The notes beneath the pieces are model-generated. The model was given only the letters and a program-made list of their open reading frames with translations, was not told the origin of the DNA and ran no database searches. This document shows positions 1 through 6,431 of a stretch of 8,492 nt of DNA, piece after piece (the stretch's first letter is position 1; each line of letters begins with the position of its first letter). This DNA comes from Janthinobacterium sp. (GTDB taxonomy: Bacteria; Pseudomonadota; Gammaproteobacteria; Burkholderiales; Burkholderiaceae_D): the NCBI GenBank assembly GCA_003482555.1, contig DMYQ01000331.1, positions 28,896 to 37,387 on the forward strand, written 5' to 3'. Made by a program: the position numbers and the translations under genes.

Positions 1-1393
1 CGTGCGCCTTGCCGAAACGCTCTTCCCCGTGGAATACCAGGAAATACATGCGGAAGGAATAGAAGGCCGTCACGAAGACGCCGGCCAGCACCGCGAACTG
101 GGCGAATGCGGCGCCCGGCAAGTGGGTCGCCTGAACCGCTTCGATGATGCTGTCCTTGGAATAGAAGCCGGAAAAGAACGGCGTGCCGATCAGCGCCAGG
201 GAACCGATCAGCGAGGTGATCCAGGTGATCGGCATGTACTTGCGCAGACCGCCCATGTTGCGGATGTCTTGGTCATGGTGCATGCCGATGATGACCGAAC
301 CGGCGCCCAGGAACAGCAGGGCCTTGAAGAAGGCGTGGGTCATCAGATGGAACACGGCCACCGAGTAGGCCGAAGAACCCAGCGCCACCGTCATGTAACC
401 GAGTTGCGACAGGGTCGAATAGGCCACGACGCGCTTGATGTCGTTCTGGATCATGCCCAGGAAACCCATGAACAGGGCCGTGATGGAACCGATCACCAGG
501 ATGAAGGACAGGGCCGTGTCGGACAATTCAAACAGCGGCGACATGCGCGACACCATGAAGATGCCGGCCGTGACCATGGTGGCGGCGTGGATCAGGGCGG
601 AAATCGGGGTCGGGCCTTCCATCGAATCGGGCAGCCAGACGTGCAGCGGGAACTGGGCCGACTTGCCCATCGCGCCGATGAACAGGCAGATGCAGGCGAC
701 GGTCAGCAGCGACCAGTCGCTGCCGCCCAGTGTCATGGCCGACAAGGCGTCTTTGTGCGCGAAGATATCCTGGTAATTCATCGAATGTCCATTCGCCAGC
801 AACAGGCCGATGCCGAGGATGAAGCCGAAGTCGCCGACGCGGTTGACCAGGAAAGCCTTCATGTTGGCGACGATGGCCGTCGGGCGGGTGTACCAGAAAC
901 CAATCAAGAGATACGAGACCAGGCCCACGGCTTCCCAACCGAAGAACAGTTGCAGGAAGTTGTTGGACATGACCAGCATCAGCATCGCGAACGTGAACAG
1001 CGAAATGTAGGCGAAGAAGCGGTTATAGCCTTCGTCGTCCTTCATGTAGCCGATCGTGTAGATGTGCACCATCAGCGAGACAAACGTCACCACGCACATC
1101 ATCATCGCCGACAGCGAATCGATCTGGAACCCGACATCGAGTTTCAGTTCGCCGACCGTCATCCAGTTATAGATCACGCCATTGAAGGTGGCGCCATCCA
1201 TGACGCTGGACAGCGTCATACACGACAGAATGAATGCAATCAGTACGCCCAAAATCGTCGCGCTATGCGACGTCTTGCGTCCGACCAAATTACCCAGAAA
1301 CTGGGTTCCAAGCAAGCCGGCAATCGCCGCGCCGGCCAGCGGCGCGAGAGGGATGGCTAGAAGGAGGTTAGGGTTGAGAAGTTGCCCCGCCAT
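1..1393 (-). CDS. nuoL: NADH-quinone oxidoreductase subunit L (ND5 type), 5' part (partial)
   Basis: The first 464 residues of NuoL, the distal antiporter-like proton-pumping subunit of the membrane arm, homologous to MrpA. The frame is open to the window edge; the missing end should include the long lateral helix and final membrane helix. Many transmembrane segments are visible. Channel residues of the family are present: E154 in FGWEAVGLVSYLLIGFW, K244 in GAMGKSAQFPLHVWLPDSME (241-260), H270 in PTPISALIHAATMV, the lysine in IQNDIKRVVAYSTLSQLGYM (315-334), H349, H353 and K357 in FHLMTHAFFKALLFL, and K413 in FFSGFYSKD. These match E144, K229, H334, H338, K342 and K399 of E. coli within a small offset. 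The ATG at 1393 follows TAAGG by six bases, and the N-terminus (MAGQLLNPNLL) leads straight into the first hydrophobic helix. Confidence 0.96.
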   Translation of the reverse strand, partial: MAGQLLNPNLLLAIPLAPLAGAAIAGLLGTQFLGNLVGRKTSHSATILGVLIAFILSCMTLSSVMDGATFNGVIYNWMTVGELKLDVGFQIDSLSAMMMCVVTFVSLMVHIYTIGYMKDDEGYNRFFAYISLFTFAMLMLVMSNNFLQLFFGWEAVGLVSYLLIGFWYTRPTAIVANMKAFLVNRVGDFGFILGIGLLLANGHSMNYQDIFAHKDALSAMTLGGSDWSLLTVACICLFIGAMGKSAQFPLHVWLPDSMEGPTPISALIHAATMVTAGIFMVSRMSPLFELSDTALSFILVIGSITALFMGFLGMIQNDIKRVVAYSTLSQLGYMTVALGSSAYSVAVFHLMTHAFFKALLFLGAGSVIIGMHHDQDIRNMGGLRKYMPITWITSLIGSLALIGTPFFSGFYSKDSIIEAVQATHLPGAAFAQFAVLAGVFVTAFYSFRMYFLVFHGEERFGKAH

Positions 1394-1500
1394 GATGAAC
1401 CTTAATCGTTATTATTCGACGTATTTCGACAAAAAACGCGGTGAAAATCGCCTGAAAAGCGCGCTTCACACCGCAGTACCAATCGCGAGGATGAAATCGC
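1394..1500 (-). other. nuoK-nuoL intercistronic gap (longest in the window)
   Basis: A 107-bp stretch without a gene, and more A/T-rich than its surroundings in the half nearest nuoL (1401-1436). It holds a terminator-like hairpin with a U-run (see separate entry), the nuoL ribosome site TAAGG (1400-1404, six bases before the ATG), and three A-tracts on the plus strand (1431-1436, 1444-1447, 1455-1458) spaced 11-12 bp apart. TGAAAA occurs twice (1442-1447, 1453-1458), and TTCGAC occurs twice (1415-1420, 1425-1430). No convincing -35/-10 pair with proper spacing was found, so an internal promoter for nuoLMN is neither shown nor excluded. Confidence 0.6.
1431..1475 (-). terminator. Candidate leaky intrinsic terminator/attenuator upstream of nuoL
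   Basis: In the minus-strand transcript GCGGTG (from 1474-1469) pairs with CACCGC (from 1443-1438), with a U-G pair at the base. After a U-U mismatch the stem can extend by a G-U and two A-U pairs (1467-1465 with 1445-1447). One G later comes a run of six U (1436-1431). Stem followed by U-run is the form of a Rho-independent terminator. The stem is short, imperfect and has a loop of about 17 nt or more, so full termination is unlikely, and it would cut nuoLMN off from the rest of the operon. Partial termination or a transcript 3' end is inference. Confidence 0.4.
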
Positions 1501-1809
1501 TTAGCCTTTGAGACTGTCCAGATCTTCCACATTGATGGTGTCCAGATTGCGGAACATGACCACCAGAATCGCCAGACCGATGGCCGATTCCGCGGCCGCC
1601 ACTGTCAGGATGAAGAAGACGAACACCTGCCCGGCCGCGTCGCCCAGGTAATGCGAAAACGCGATGAAATTCATGTTCACGGCCAGCAGCATCAATTCGA
1701 TGGCCATCAGCAGCACGATGACGTTCTTGCGGTTCAGGAAAATGCCGACGATGGAAATCGCAAACAGGATCGCGCCCAGAACCAGGAAGTGTGCGAGCGA
1801 TAAAGTCAT
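1501..1809 (-). CDS. nuoK: NADH-quinone oxidoreductase subunit K (ND4L type)
   Basis: A 102-residue subunit with three transmembrane helices (about 3-23, 30-50 and 61-85), homologous to ND4L and to the MrpC antiporter subunit. It forms part of the first proton channel of the membrane arm with NuoJ. The two functionally essential membrane glutamates of the family are present: E38 in helix 2 (LLMAIELMLLAVN) and E74 in helix 3 (TVAAAESAIGLAI). They correspond to E36 and E72 of E. coli. Conserved loop arginines R27 and R87 are also present (NRKN; MFRN). Length is typical (about 100). The start at 1809 overlaps the nuoJ stop by four bases (ATGA), with an AAGGAGG site just upstream. A 107-bp gap, the longest in the window, follows its TAA. 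Confidence 0.97.
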   Translation of the reverse strand: MTLSLAHFLVLGAILFAISIVGIFLNRKNVIVLLMAIELMLLAVNMNFIAFSHYLGDAAGQVFVFFILTVAAAESAIGLAILVVMFRNLDTINVEDLDSLKG

Positions 1810-2438
1810 GGTGCCTCCTTGGCTGCCGCGTCGGCCGCGCCACGATTGGACACGGCGTCCATCTTGACGATGCGCAGGCGGTCGTTGCGTTTGACCCGGA
1901 CCGCTTGGGCCGGATCGAAATGTTTGGTGTCCTTGCGCTTGCGCAGGGTCAGCGCGACGGCGGCGACGATGGCCACCAGCAGGATGGCGGCCGCCACTTC
2001 GAAGGCGAACACGTATTGGGTATAGATCAGCATACCCAATTCCTTGGTGCCGCCGATATTGCCGGGCACGGTGGAAGGCGTCGGTTCAGTCTGGCTGAAG
2101 GAGCGCCACAGCACGGCCGCCATTTCCAGCACGATCACCACGCCGATGCTGGAAGCGACGGGCAGATAGGCCCAGAAGCCTTCGCGCATCTTGTCGATAT
2201 TAATGTCGAGCATCATCACGACGAAGAGGAAGAGCACCATCACGGCGCCGACATAGACCAGCACCAGGACGATGGCGAGGAACTCGGCCTCGAGCAACAT
2301 CCAGATGCCGGCCGCCGAAAAGAAGGACAGCACCAGGAACAGCGCGGCGTGGACCGGATTGCGGGCCGTGATAACGCGTGTCGCGGCCAGCAACAGGATG
2401 GCCGCGAATGCGTAAAACAAAGCAGTTTTAAATTCCAT
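1806..2438 (-). CDS. nuoJ: NADH-quinone oxidoreductase subunit J (ND6 type)
   Basis: A 210-residue membrane subunit of the complex I arm, located between NuoH/A and NuoK; its third helix takes part in the coupling conformational change. Five hydrophobic segments are visible at roughly 5-22, 28-48, 53-78, 90-111 and 140-164. The third (LVYVGAVMVLFLFVVMML, 60-77) is the conserved ND6 helix whose glycine-containing centre can form a pi-bulge. From about residue 166 a hydrophilic, basic tail begins (RKRKDTKHF), with further Lys/Arg-rich stretches (VRVKRNDRLRIVKM, 180-193) and an Ala-rich end. This makes the protein about 25 residues longer than E. coli NuoJ; similar tails occur in related betaproteobacteria as I recall. 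The last codons encode the nuoK ribosome site, and the TGA overlaps the nuoK ATG. Confidence 0.96.
   Translation of the reverse strand: MEFKTALFYAFAAILLLAATRVITARNPVHAALFLVLSFFSAAGIWMLLEAEFLAIVLVLVYVGAVMVLFLFVVMMLDINIDKMREGFWAYLPVASSIGVVIVLEMAAVLWRSFSQTEPTPSTVPGNIGGTKELGMLIYTQYVFAFEVAAAILLVAIVAAVALTLRKRKDTKHFDPAQAVRVKRNDRLRIVKMDAVSNRGAADAAAKEAP
1814..1820 (-). promoter_or_regulatory. Ribosome binding site of nuoK inside the nuoJ 3' end
   Basis: A complete consensus AAGGAGG on the minus strand sits four bases before the nuoK ATG at 1809. It is read as part of the Lys-Glu-Ala-Pro-stop end of NuoJ. It is the best Shine-Dalgarno in the window, although the spacing is short. Together with the ATGA overlap it implies strong, coupled nuoK translation. 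Confidence 0.8.
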
Positions 2439-2500
2439 AACAAACCCAAGAGACGTACAGATTAACGATCAAGGCGCGCCCTTTGCCAGGCGCGCTTGCA
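2439..2500 (-). other. nuoI-nuoJ intercistronic gap with GC-rich hairpin
   Basis: A 62-bp non-coding gap in an otherwise nearly gapless operon. An inverted repeat, GCGCGCC (2474-2480) and GGCGCGC (2489-2495), encloses an 8-nt loop, giving a perfect 7-bp all-GC stem directly after the nuoI stop in the transcript. No U-run follows (minus-strand sequence continues CTTGATCGTTAATC), so it does not look like an intrinsic terminator. A role as an mRNA stabiliser, 3'-end trimming barrier or processing site is inference. The nuoJ start at 2438 has only a weak ribosome site (GGG, about 6 bases upstream, in TTGGGTTTGTT). Confidence 0.6.
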
Positions 2501-2989
2501 TCAACGATAGGGTGCATCGGCGGCGCGCGCGGCGGCGATTTCGTTTTCGTAACGATCGCCCACGGCCAGCAACATCTCTTTCGTGTAGTACAGATCGCCG
2601 CGCTTCTCGCCGTGGTATTCCAGCACGTGGGTCTCGACGATCGAATCGACCGGGCAAGACTCTTCGCAGAAACCGCAAAAGATGCACTTGGTCAGATCGA
2701 TGTCGTAACGCGTGGTGCGGCGCGAACCGTCCTCGCGCTGTTCCGACTCGATCGTGATGGCCATCGCCGGGCACACGGCTTCGCACAATTTACAGGCGAT
2801 GCAGCGCTCTTCCCCGTTCGGGTAGCGGCGCAGCGCGTGCAGGCCGCGGAAGCGGGGCGACATCGGCGTCTTCTCTTCCGGGAATTGCACGGTGATCTTG
2901 CGCGCGAACATGTACTTGCCCGTCAGCGCCATGCCTTTAATCAGCTCGGTCAGCATCAAGCTGCCGAAGAAATCTTTTACCTTGTCCAT
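2501..2989 (-). CDS. nuoI: NADH-quinone oxidoreductase subunit I (23-kDa/TYKY type, 2x[4Fe-4S])
   Basis: A 162-residue 8Fe ferredoxin-type subunit that carries clusters N6a and N6b, linking NuoG to N2 in NuoB. Two CxxCxxCxxxCP motifs are visible: C63, C66, C69, C73 (CIACKLCEAVCP) and C102, C105, C108, C112 (CIFCGFCEESCP). The first three cysteines of each motif and the fourth of the other coordinate each cluster, as in other 8Fe ferredoxins. The amphipathic N-terminus (about 1-35, with LIKGMALTGKYMF) is the family's membrane-surface anchor next to NuoH. FRGLHALRRYPNGEERC leads into the first motif and EYHGEKRGDLYYTKEMLL follows the second, both standard blocks. The start at 2989 is 15 nt after the nuoH stop. 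A purine-rich AGAGAG lies about 11 bases upstream, so its ribosome site is only moderate. Confidence 0.97.
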   Translation of the reverse strand: MDKVKDFFGSLMLTELIKGMALTGKYMFARKITVQFPEEKTPMSPRFRGLHALRRYPNGEERCIACKLCEAVCPAMAITIESEQREDGSRRTTRYDIDLTKCIFCGFCEESCPVDSIVETHVLEYHGEKRGDLYYTKEMLLAVGDRYENEIAAARAADAPYR

Positions 2990-3004
2990 TCGTATATCGC
3001 TCTC

Positions 3005-4078
3005 TTACTTCCAAATATTCCAGGATGTCTGCATCCAGGCGGCGACGAAGACCAAATAAGCCAATGTCAGCGGGATAAACACTTTCCAGCCCAGACGCAT
3101 GATCTGATCATAGCGATAGCGCGGGAAGGTACCACGGGTCCAGATGAACAGGGACACGACGAGGAAAGCCTTGGCGAACAACCAGCACCAGCCCGGAATG
3201 AAGCTCAGGAAGGAAACAGGTGCGTCCCAACCGCCCAGGAACATCAGGGACGCGACCACGCCGATCAAGATCATGTTGGCGTATTCGGCCAGGAAGAACA
3301 TGGCGTAGGACATGCCCGAGTATTCGACCATGTGGCCGCCGACGATTTCCGACTCGCCCTCGACCACGTCGAAAGGATGGCGGTTGCATTCGGCCAGGCC
3401 GGAGACCAGGTAGACGATGAATACCGGAAACAGCGGCAACCAGTTCCACGACAGGAAATTCAAGCCGCGGCTGGCGAACACGCCCTGGGTCTGGCCGTGC
3501 ACGATGTCGCTGAAGTTCAGGCTGCCCGACACCATCAGCACGATGACGAGCACGAAACCCATCGCGATTTCATAGGACACCATCTGCGCCGAAGCGCGCA
3601 TCGCGCCCATGAAGGAATACTTCGAGTTGGAAGCCCAGCCGGCGATGATGATGCCGTACACTTCCATCGAGGTGATCGCCATCAGCAGCAGCAGACCGGC
3701 GTTGACATTGGCCAGCACCACTTCCGGGCCGAAGGGAATGACGGACCAGGCGGCCAGGGCCGGCATGATGGTCATGATCGGGCCGATGACGAACAGGGCT
3801 TTGCTCGACTTCGAAGGAATGATGATTTCCTTGAACAAGAGCTTGAGCGCATCGGCGATCGGTTGCAGCAAACCCATGGGGCCGACGCGGTTCGGGCCGA
3901 TGCGGATCTGGATCCAGCCCAGCAGCTTGCGTTCCCACAGGGTCAGGTAGGCAACCAGGCCCATCAAAGGCAGGGTCACGCACAGGATTTTTGCCAGCGT
4001 CCAAAAGAAAGGCCAGCTGAAACCCACCAGGTTTTGCCCGGTGGTATTGATGGTGGTGATGATTTCAGGCAGAGCCAT
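3005..4078 (-). CDS. nuoH: NADH-quinone oxidoreductase subunit H (ND1 type)
   Basis: An integral membrane subunit of 357 residues that joins the peripheral and membrane arms and lines the quinone channel. About eight or nine hydrophobic segments are visible. The first matrix/cytoplasmic-side family signature is WERKLLGWIQIRIGPNRVGP (48-67), followed by LLQPIADALKLLFKE (70-84). The second signature, the acidic loop near the quinone site, runs from AECNRHPFDVVEGE (229-242) through SEIVGG to HMVEYSG. It has E230, D237, E240, E242 and E244, the charged residues thought to take part in coupling. The loop reads AEC where many relatives have AET (C231). Length is somewhat greater than E. coli NuoH. 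The start is fixed by the TAATG overlap with nuoG and a strong upstream ribosome site. The TAA at 3007-3005 is 15 nt before nuoI. Confidence 0.97.
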   Translation of the reverse strand: MALPEIITTINTTGQNLVGFSWPFFWTLAKILCVTLPLMGLVAYLTLWERKLLGWIQIRIGPNRVGPMGLLQPIADALKLLFKEIIIPSKSSKALFVIGPIMTIMPALAAWSVIPFGPEVVLANVNAGLLLLMAITSMEVYGIIIAGWASNSKYSFMGAMRASAQMVSYEIAMGFVLVIVLMVSGSLNFSDIVHGQTQGVFASRGLNFLSWNWLPLFPVFIVYLVSGLAECNRHPFDVVEGESEIVGGHMVEYSGMSYAMFFLAEYANMILIGVVASLMFLGGWDAPVSFLSFIPGWCWLFAKAFLVVSLFIWTRGTFPRYRYDQIMRLGWKVFIPLTLAYLVFVAAWMQTSWNIWK

Positions 4079-6411
4079 TAGATTCCCTCCCCTGCTTTTT
4101 CAACGGTGATGGCGCCGAACATGCCGCCCAGGGTGGCAGTCGCGGCGTGGGCCGCCGAAACGCGCACCACATTGGCCGGCAAGCCCGCTTGGACGGCCGC
4201 CACCAGGATGGCGCTGCCGGAGCCTTGCGCGACCTTGACCTTGTCGCCGGACTTGACGCCCAGTTGCTGCGCCAGCGCGGCCGACAGACCGGCCTTCGGC
4301 ACGCCCGCGTCGACCGTGCGTTGCAGCGGTTCGGAGCGGCGCACCAGAGCGTCGGCGAAATAGATCGGCACGTCGGTGATGCGTTCCAGCGCGGCGGAGA
4401 CCGGCGCGTGGGTCGCCGCCAGCAGGGCTTGCCTGGAGACGTTGTTCAGCTTGGCCGATAGATCGCTGACGTCCTTGCCGAAGGCTTCGTCGCGCACCGC
4501 TTCCGAGGTGTCGTAGTCGAAACCGTCCAGGCCCAGGATATTGCCCAGTACGCGCAGCACTTTCCAGGCCGGGCGGGTTTCGCCGAGCGGCTTGACGGTG
4601 CCGTTGAAACTCTGGGCGCGGCCTTCGCAATTGACGAAGGTGCCCGAGGTTTCGGCGAAGGGCGAAATCGGCAGCAAGACGTCGGCGAAATCCATGCCGT
4701 GCTTGAAGGACGACATGGCGATCACCATCTCGGCCTGCCCCAGGGCGGCGCGGGCCGCCTGTGGATTGGCGCTGTCGAGCTCTGGTTCCGCGTTGAGCAA
4801 AATGTAGGCTTTTTTCGGTACCGCAAAGGCGGCGCTGGCGTGCTTGGCGCCGGCGTTCACCAGATGGGCGCCGACCGTGTTGGCCGCTTCCGTCAGGTAA
4901 CCGAGCTTGGCGCCCGTCTGCTCGGCGATCCACTGCGCGGCCGCGTGCAGCGCGGACGCTTGCGGATGCTGCGTGGCGGCATTGCCCAGCAAGACGGCGC
5001 CATGGTCGCCGGCCATCAGCGAGGCGGCGATCCTGGCCGCCACGTCGGAGGCGACGATATGCTCGAAGCCGGCCGGGGCCGCCAAGTCTTTCGCCTTGGC
5101 GACGGCGGCCACCACTTCGGACAAGGCCGCCAGCCAGTCGGACGGGGCGACGATCATCTTGTTGGCGATGGTGATCAGTTGATCGTCGTCGCACGCGTGC
5201 AGGATCGACAGCTTGGCGCCGCCCTTGACCGAGGCGCGCAAGCGCGTCGCCAGCAAAGGATGATCCTTGCGCAAGAAAGAGCCGATGACGAAGGCGCGCT
5301 TGATCTCGCCGAATTCGGCGATCGACATGCCCAGCCAGGGCTTGACGTCGGCGTCCAGCGCGAAATCGCTTTGGCGCAGGCGGAAATCGACGTTCTCGGA
5401 ACCGAGGGCGCGCACCAGCTTTTGCAGCAGCACCAATTCTTCCACCGTCGAATGGGGCGTGGCCAGGGCGGCGATGGCGTCGGCGCCGTGTTCATGCTTG
5501 ACGTTTTTCAAGCCGTGGGCCACGTATTCCAGGGCCGTCTGCCAGTCCACTTCCTTCCACTGCCCGCCCTGCTTGAGCATGGGGCTGGTGAGCCGCTCGG
5601 CGCTGTCCAGCGCTTCATACGAGAAGCGGTCCTTGTCGGAAATCCAGCACTCGTTGATGTCGTCGTTTTCCAGCGGCAGCACGCGCTTGACCTTGCCGTT
5701 CTTCACTTGCACGATCAGATTCGCGCCCAGGCCGTCATGCGGACTGACCGATTTGCGGCGCGACAGTTCCCAGGTGCGGGCGCTGTAGCGGAAAGGCTTG
5801 GAGGTCAAGGCGCCGACCGGGCACAGGTCAATCATATTGCCGGACAGTTCGGAGTCGACGCTCTGGCCCACAAAAGAAACGATCTCGGAATGTTCGCCGC
5901 GGCCAACCATGCCCAGTTCCATCACGCCGGCCACTTCCTGGCCGAAACGCACGCAGCGGGTGCACTGGATGCAGCGCGCCATCTCTTGCATGGAAACGAG
6001 GGGGCCCGCTTCCTTCGGCGTGACGACGCGCTTGTCTTCCTGGTAGCGCGAAGCGCCCTGCCCGTAACCGACGGCCAGATCCTGCAACTGGCATTCGCCG
6101 CCCTGATCGCAGATCGGGCAGTCGAGCGGGTGATTAATGAGCAAGAACTCCATGACGCTCTTTTGCGCCTGCACCGCCTTGTCGCTGTTCGAGCGCACGA
6201 TCATGCCGGCCGAGACCGGTGTCGCGCAGGCGGGCAAAGGCTTGGGAGCCTTTTCCACTTCGACCAGGCACATGCGGCAGTTCGCAGCGATCGACAATTT
6301 CTTGTGATAGCAAAAGTGCGGGATGTAAGTACCCAATTTATTGGCGGCGTCCATCACCATGCTACCAGCAGGGACTTCGACTTTTTTGCCGTCTATTTCG
6401 ATTTCAACCAT
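4078..6411 (-). CDS. nuoG: NADH-quinone oxidoreductase subunit G (75-kDa type, N1b/N4/N5)
   Basis: The largest Fe-S subunit of the peripheral arm (777 residues); it carries electrons from N3 in NuoF towards NuoI. The N-terminal ferredoxin-like domain (1-80) holds the [2Fe-2S] N1b ligands C34, C45, C48 and C62. N5 ligands are H94, C98, C101 and C107 (HPLDCPICDQGGEC). N4 ligands are C147, C150, C153 and C197. A molybdopterin-oxidoreductase-like region follows (about 215-650), with a cofactor-binding-like C-terminal domain (about 690-777); in complex I this fold carries no molybdenum cofactor. The N7 ligands of the E. coli type are absent (S223, D226, A230, S258 at the aligned positions). The start at 6411 (MVEIEIDGKK) matches the family. 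An in-frame ATG at 6456 would add 15 residues overlapping nuoF and is rejected. The stop shares one base with the nuoH start. Confidence 0.97.
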   Translation of the reverse strand: MVEIEIDGKKVEVPAGSMVMDAANKLGTYIPHFCYHKKLSIAANCRMCLVEVEKAPKPLPACATPVSAGMIVRSNSDKAVQAQKSVMEFLLINHPLDCPICDQGGECQLQDLAVGYGQGASRYQEDKRVVTPKEAGPLVSMQEMARCIQCTRCVRFGQEVAGVMELGMVGRGEHSEIVSFVGQSVDSELSGNMIDLCPVGALTSKPFRYSARTWELSRRKSVSPHDGLGANLIVQVKNGKVKRVLPLENDDINECWISDKDRFSYEALDSAERLTSPMLKQGGQWKEVDWQTALEYVAHGLKNVKHEHGADAIAALATPHSTVEELVLLQKLVRALGSENVDFRLRQSDFALDADVKPWLGMSIAEFGEIKRAFVIGSFLRKDHPLLATRLRASVKGGAKLSILHACDDDQLITIANKMIVAPSDWLAALSEVVAAVAKAKDLAAPAGFEHIVASDVAARIAASLMAGDHGAVLLGNAATQHPQASALHAAAQWIAEQTGAKLGYLTEAANTVGAHLVNAGAKHASAAFAVPKKAYILLNAEPELDSANPQAARAALGQAEMVIAMSSFKHGMDFADVLLPISPFAETSGTFVNCEGRAQSFNGTVKPLGETRPAWKVLRVLGNILGLDGFDYDTSEAVRDEAFGKDVSDLSAKLNNVSRQALLAATHAPVSAALERITDVPIYFADALVRRSEPLQRTVDAGVPKAGLSAALAQQLGVKSGDKVKVAQGSGSAILVAAVQAGLPANVVRVSAAHAATATLGGMFGAITVEKAGEGI
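4085..4093 (-). promoter_or_regulatory. Ribosome binding site of nuoH inside the nuoG 3' end
   Basis: The minus strand has AGGGGAGGG six bases before the nuoH ATG (4078). It lies within the last codons of nuoG (Ala-Gly-Glu-Gly-Ile-stop). A strong site here, with the TAATG junction, points to termination-reinitiation or efficient independent initiation of nuoH. Confidence 0.75.
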
Positions 6412-6431
6412 GGTGATCGTTACCTGACGCT

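Noticed and set aside
2..1360. 452-codon plus-strand open frame opposite nuoL
   Set aside because: Mirror of nuoL in codon register; the minus strand carries the full set of NuoL proton-channel residues.
1401..1436. Possible internal promoter for nuoL (TTGTCG and an AATAAT-like element on the minus strand)
   Set aside because: The two elements are only about 12-13 bases apart, far from the usual 17, and no better-spaced pair was seen. The A/T-rich stretch is better accounted for by the U-run and the nuoL leader.
1466..1843. 125-codon minus-strand frame overlapping nuoK
   Set aside because: Out-of-phase shadow; nuoK in the neighbouring phase has the three membrane helices, both essential glutamates and a consensus ribosome site.
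2473..2480. Eight-base palindrome GGCGCGCC in the nuoI-nuoJ gap as a protein-binding operator
   Set aside because: It is one arm of the hairpin and a self-complementary GC octamer expected by chance in GC-rich DNA; a single copy gives no support for an operator.
2483..4081. 532-codon plus-strand open frame opposite nuoI and nuoH
   Set aside because: It is in exact codon register with the sense genes, rich in His/Gln/Arg/Asp as expected for reverse-complemented membrane protein codons, runs through the nuoH-nuoI boundary, and shows no recognisable domain. It is an artefact of GC-rich codon use.
4100..5194. 364-codon minus-strand frame inside nuoG in another phase
   Set aside because: Very Arg/Gly-rich, out-of-phase reading of GC-rich coding DNA; entirely contained in the well-supported nuoG.
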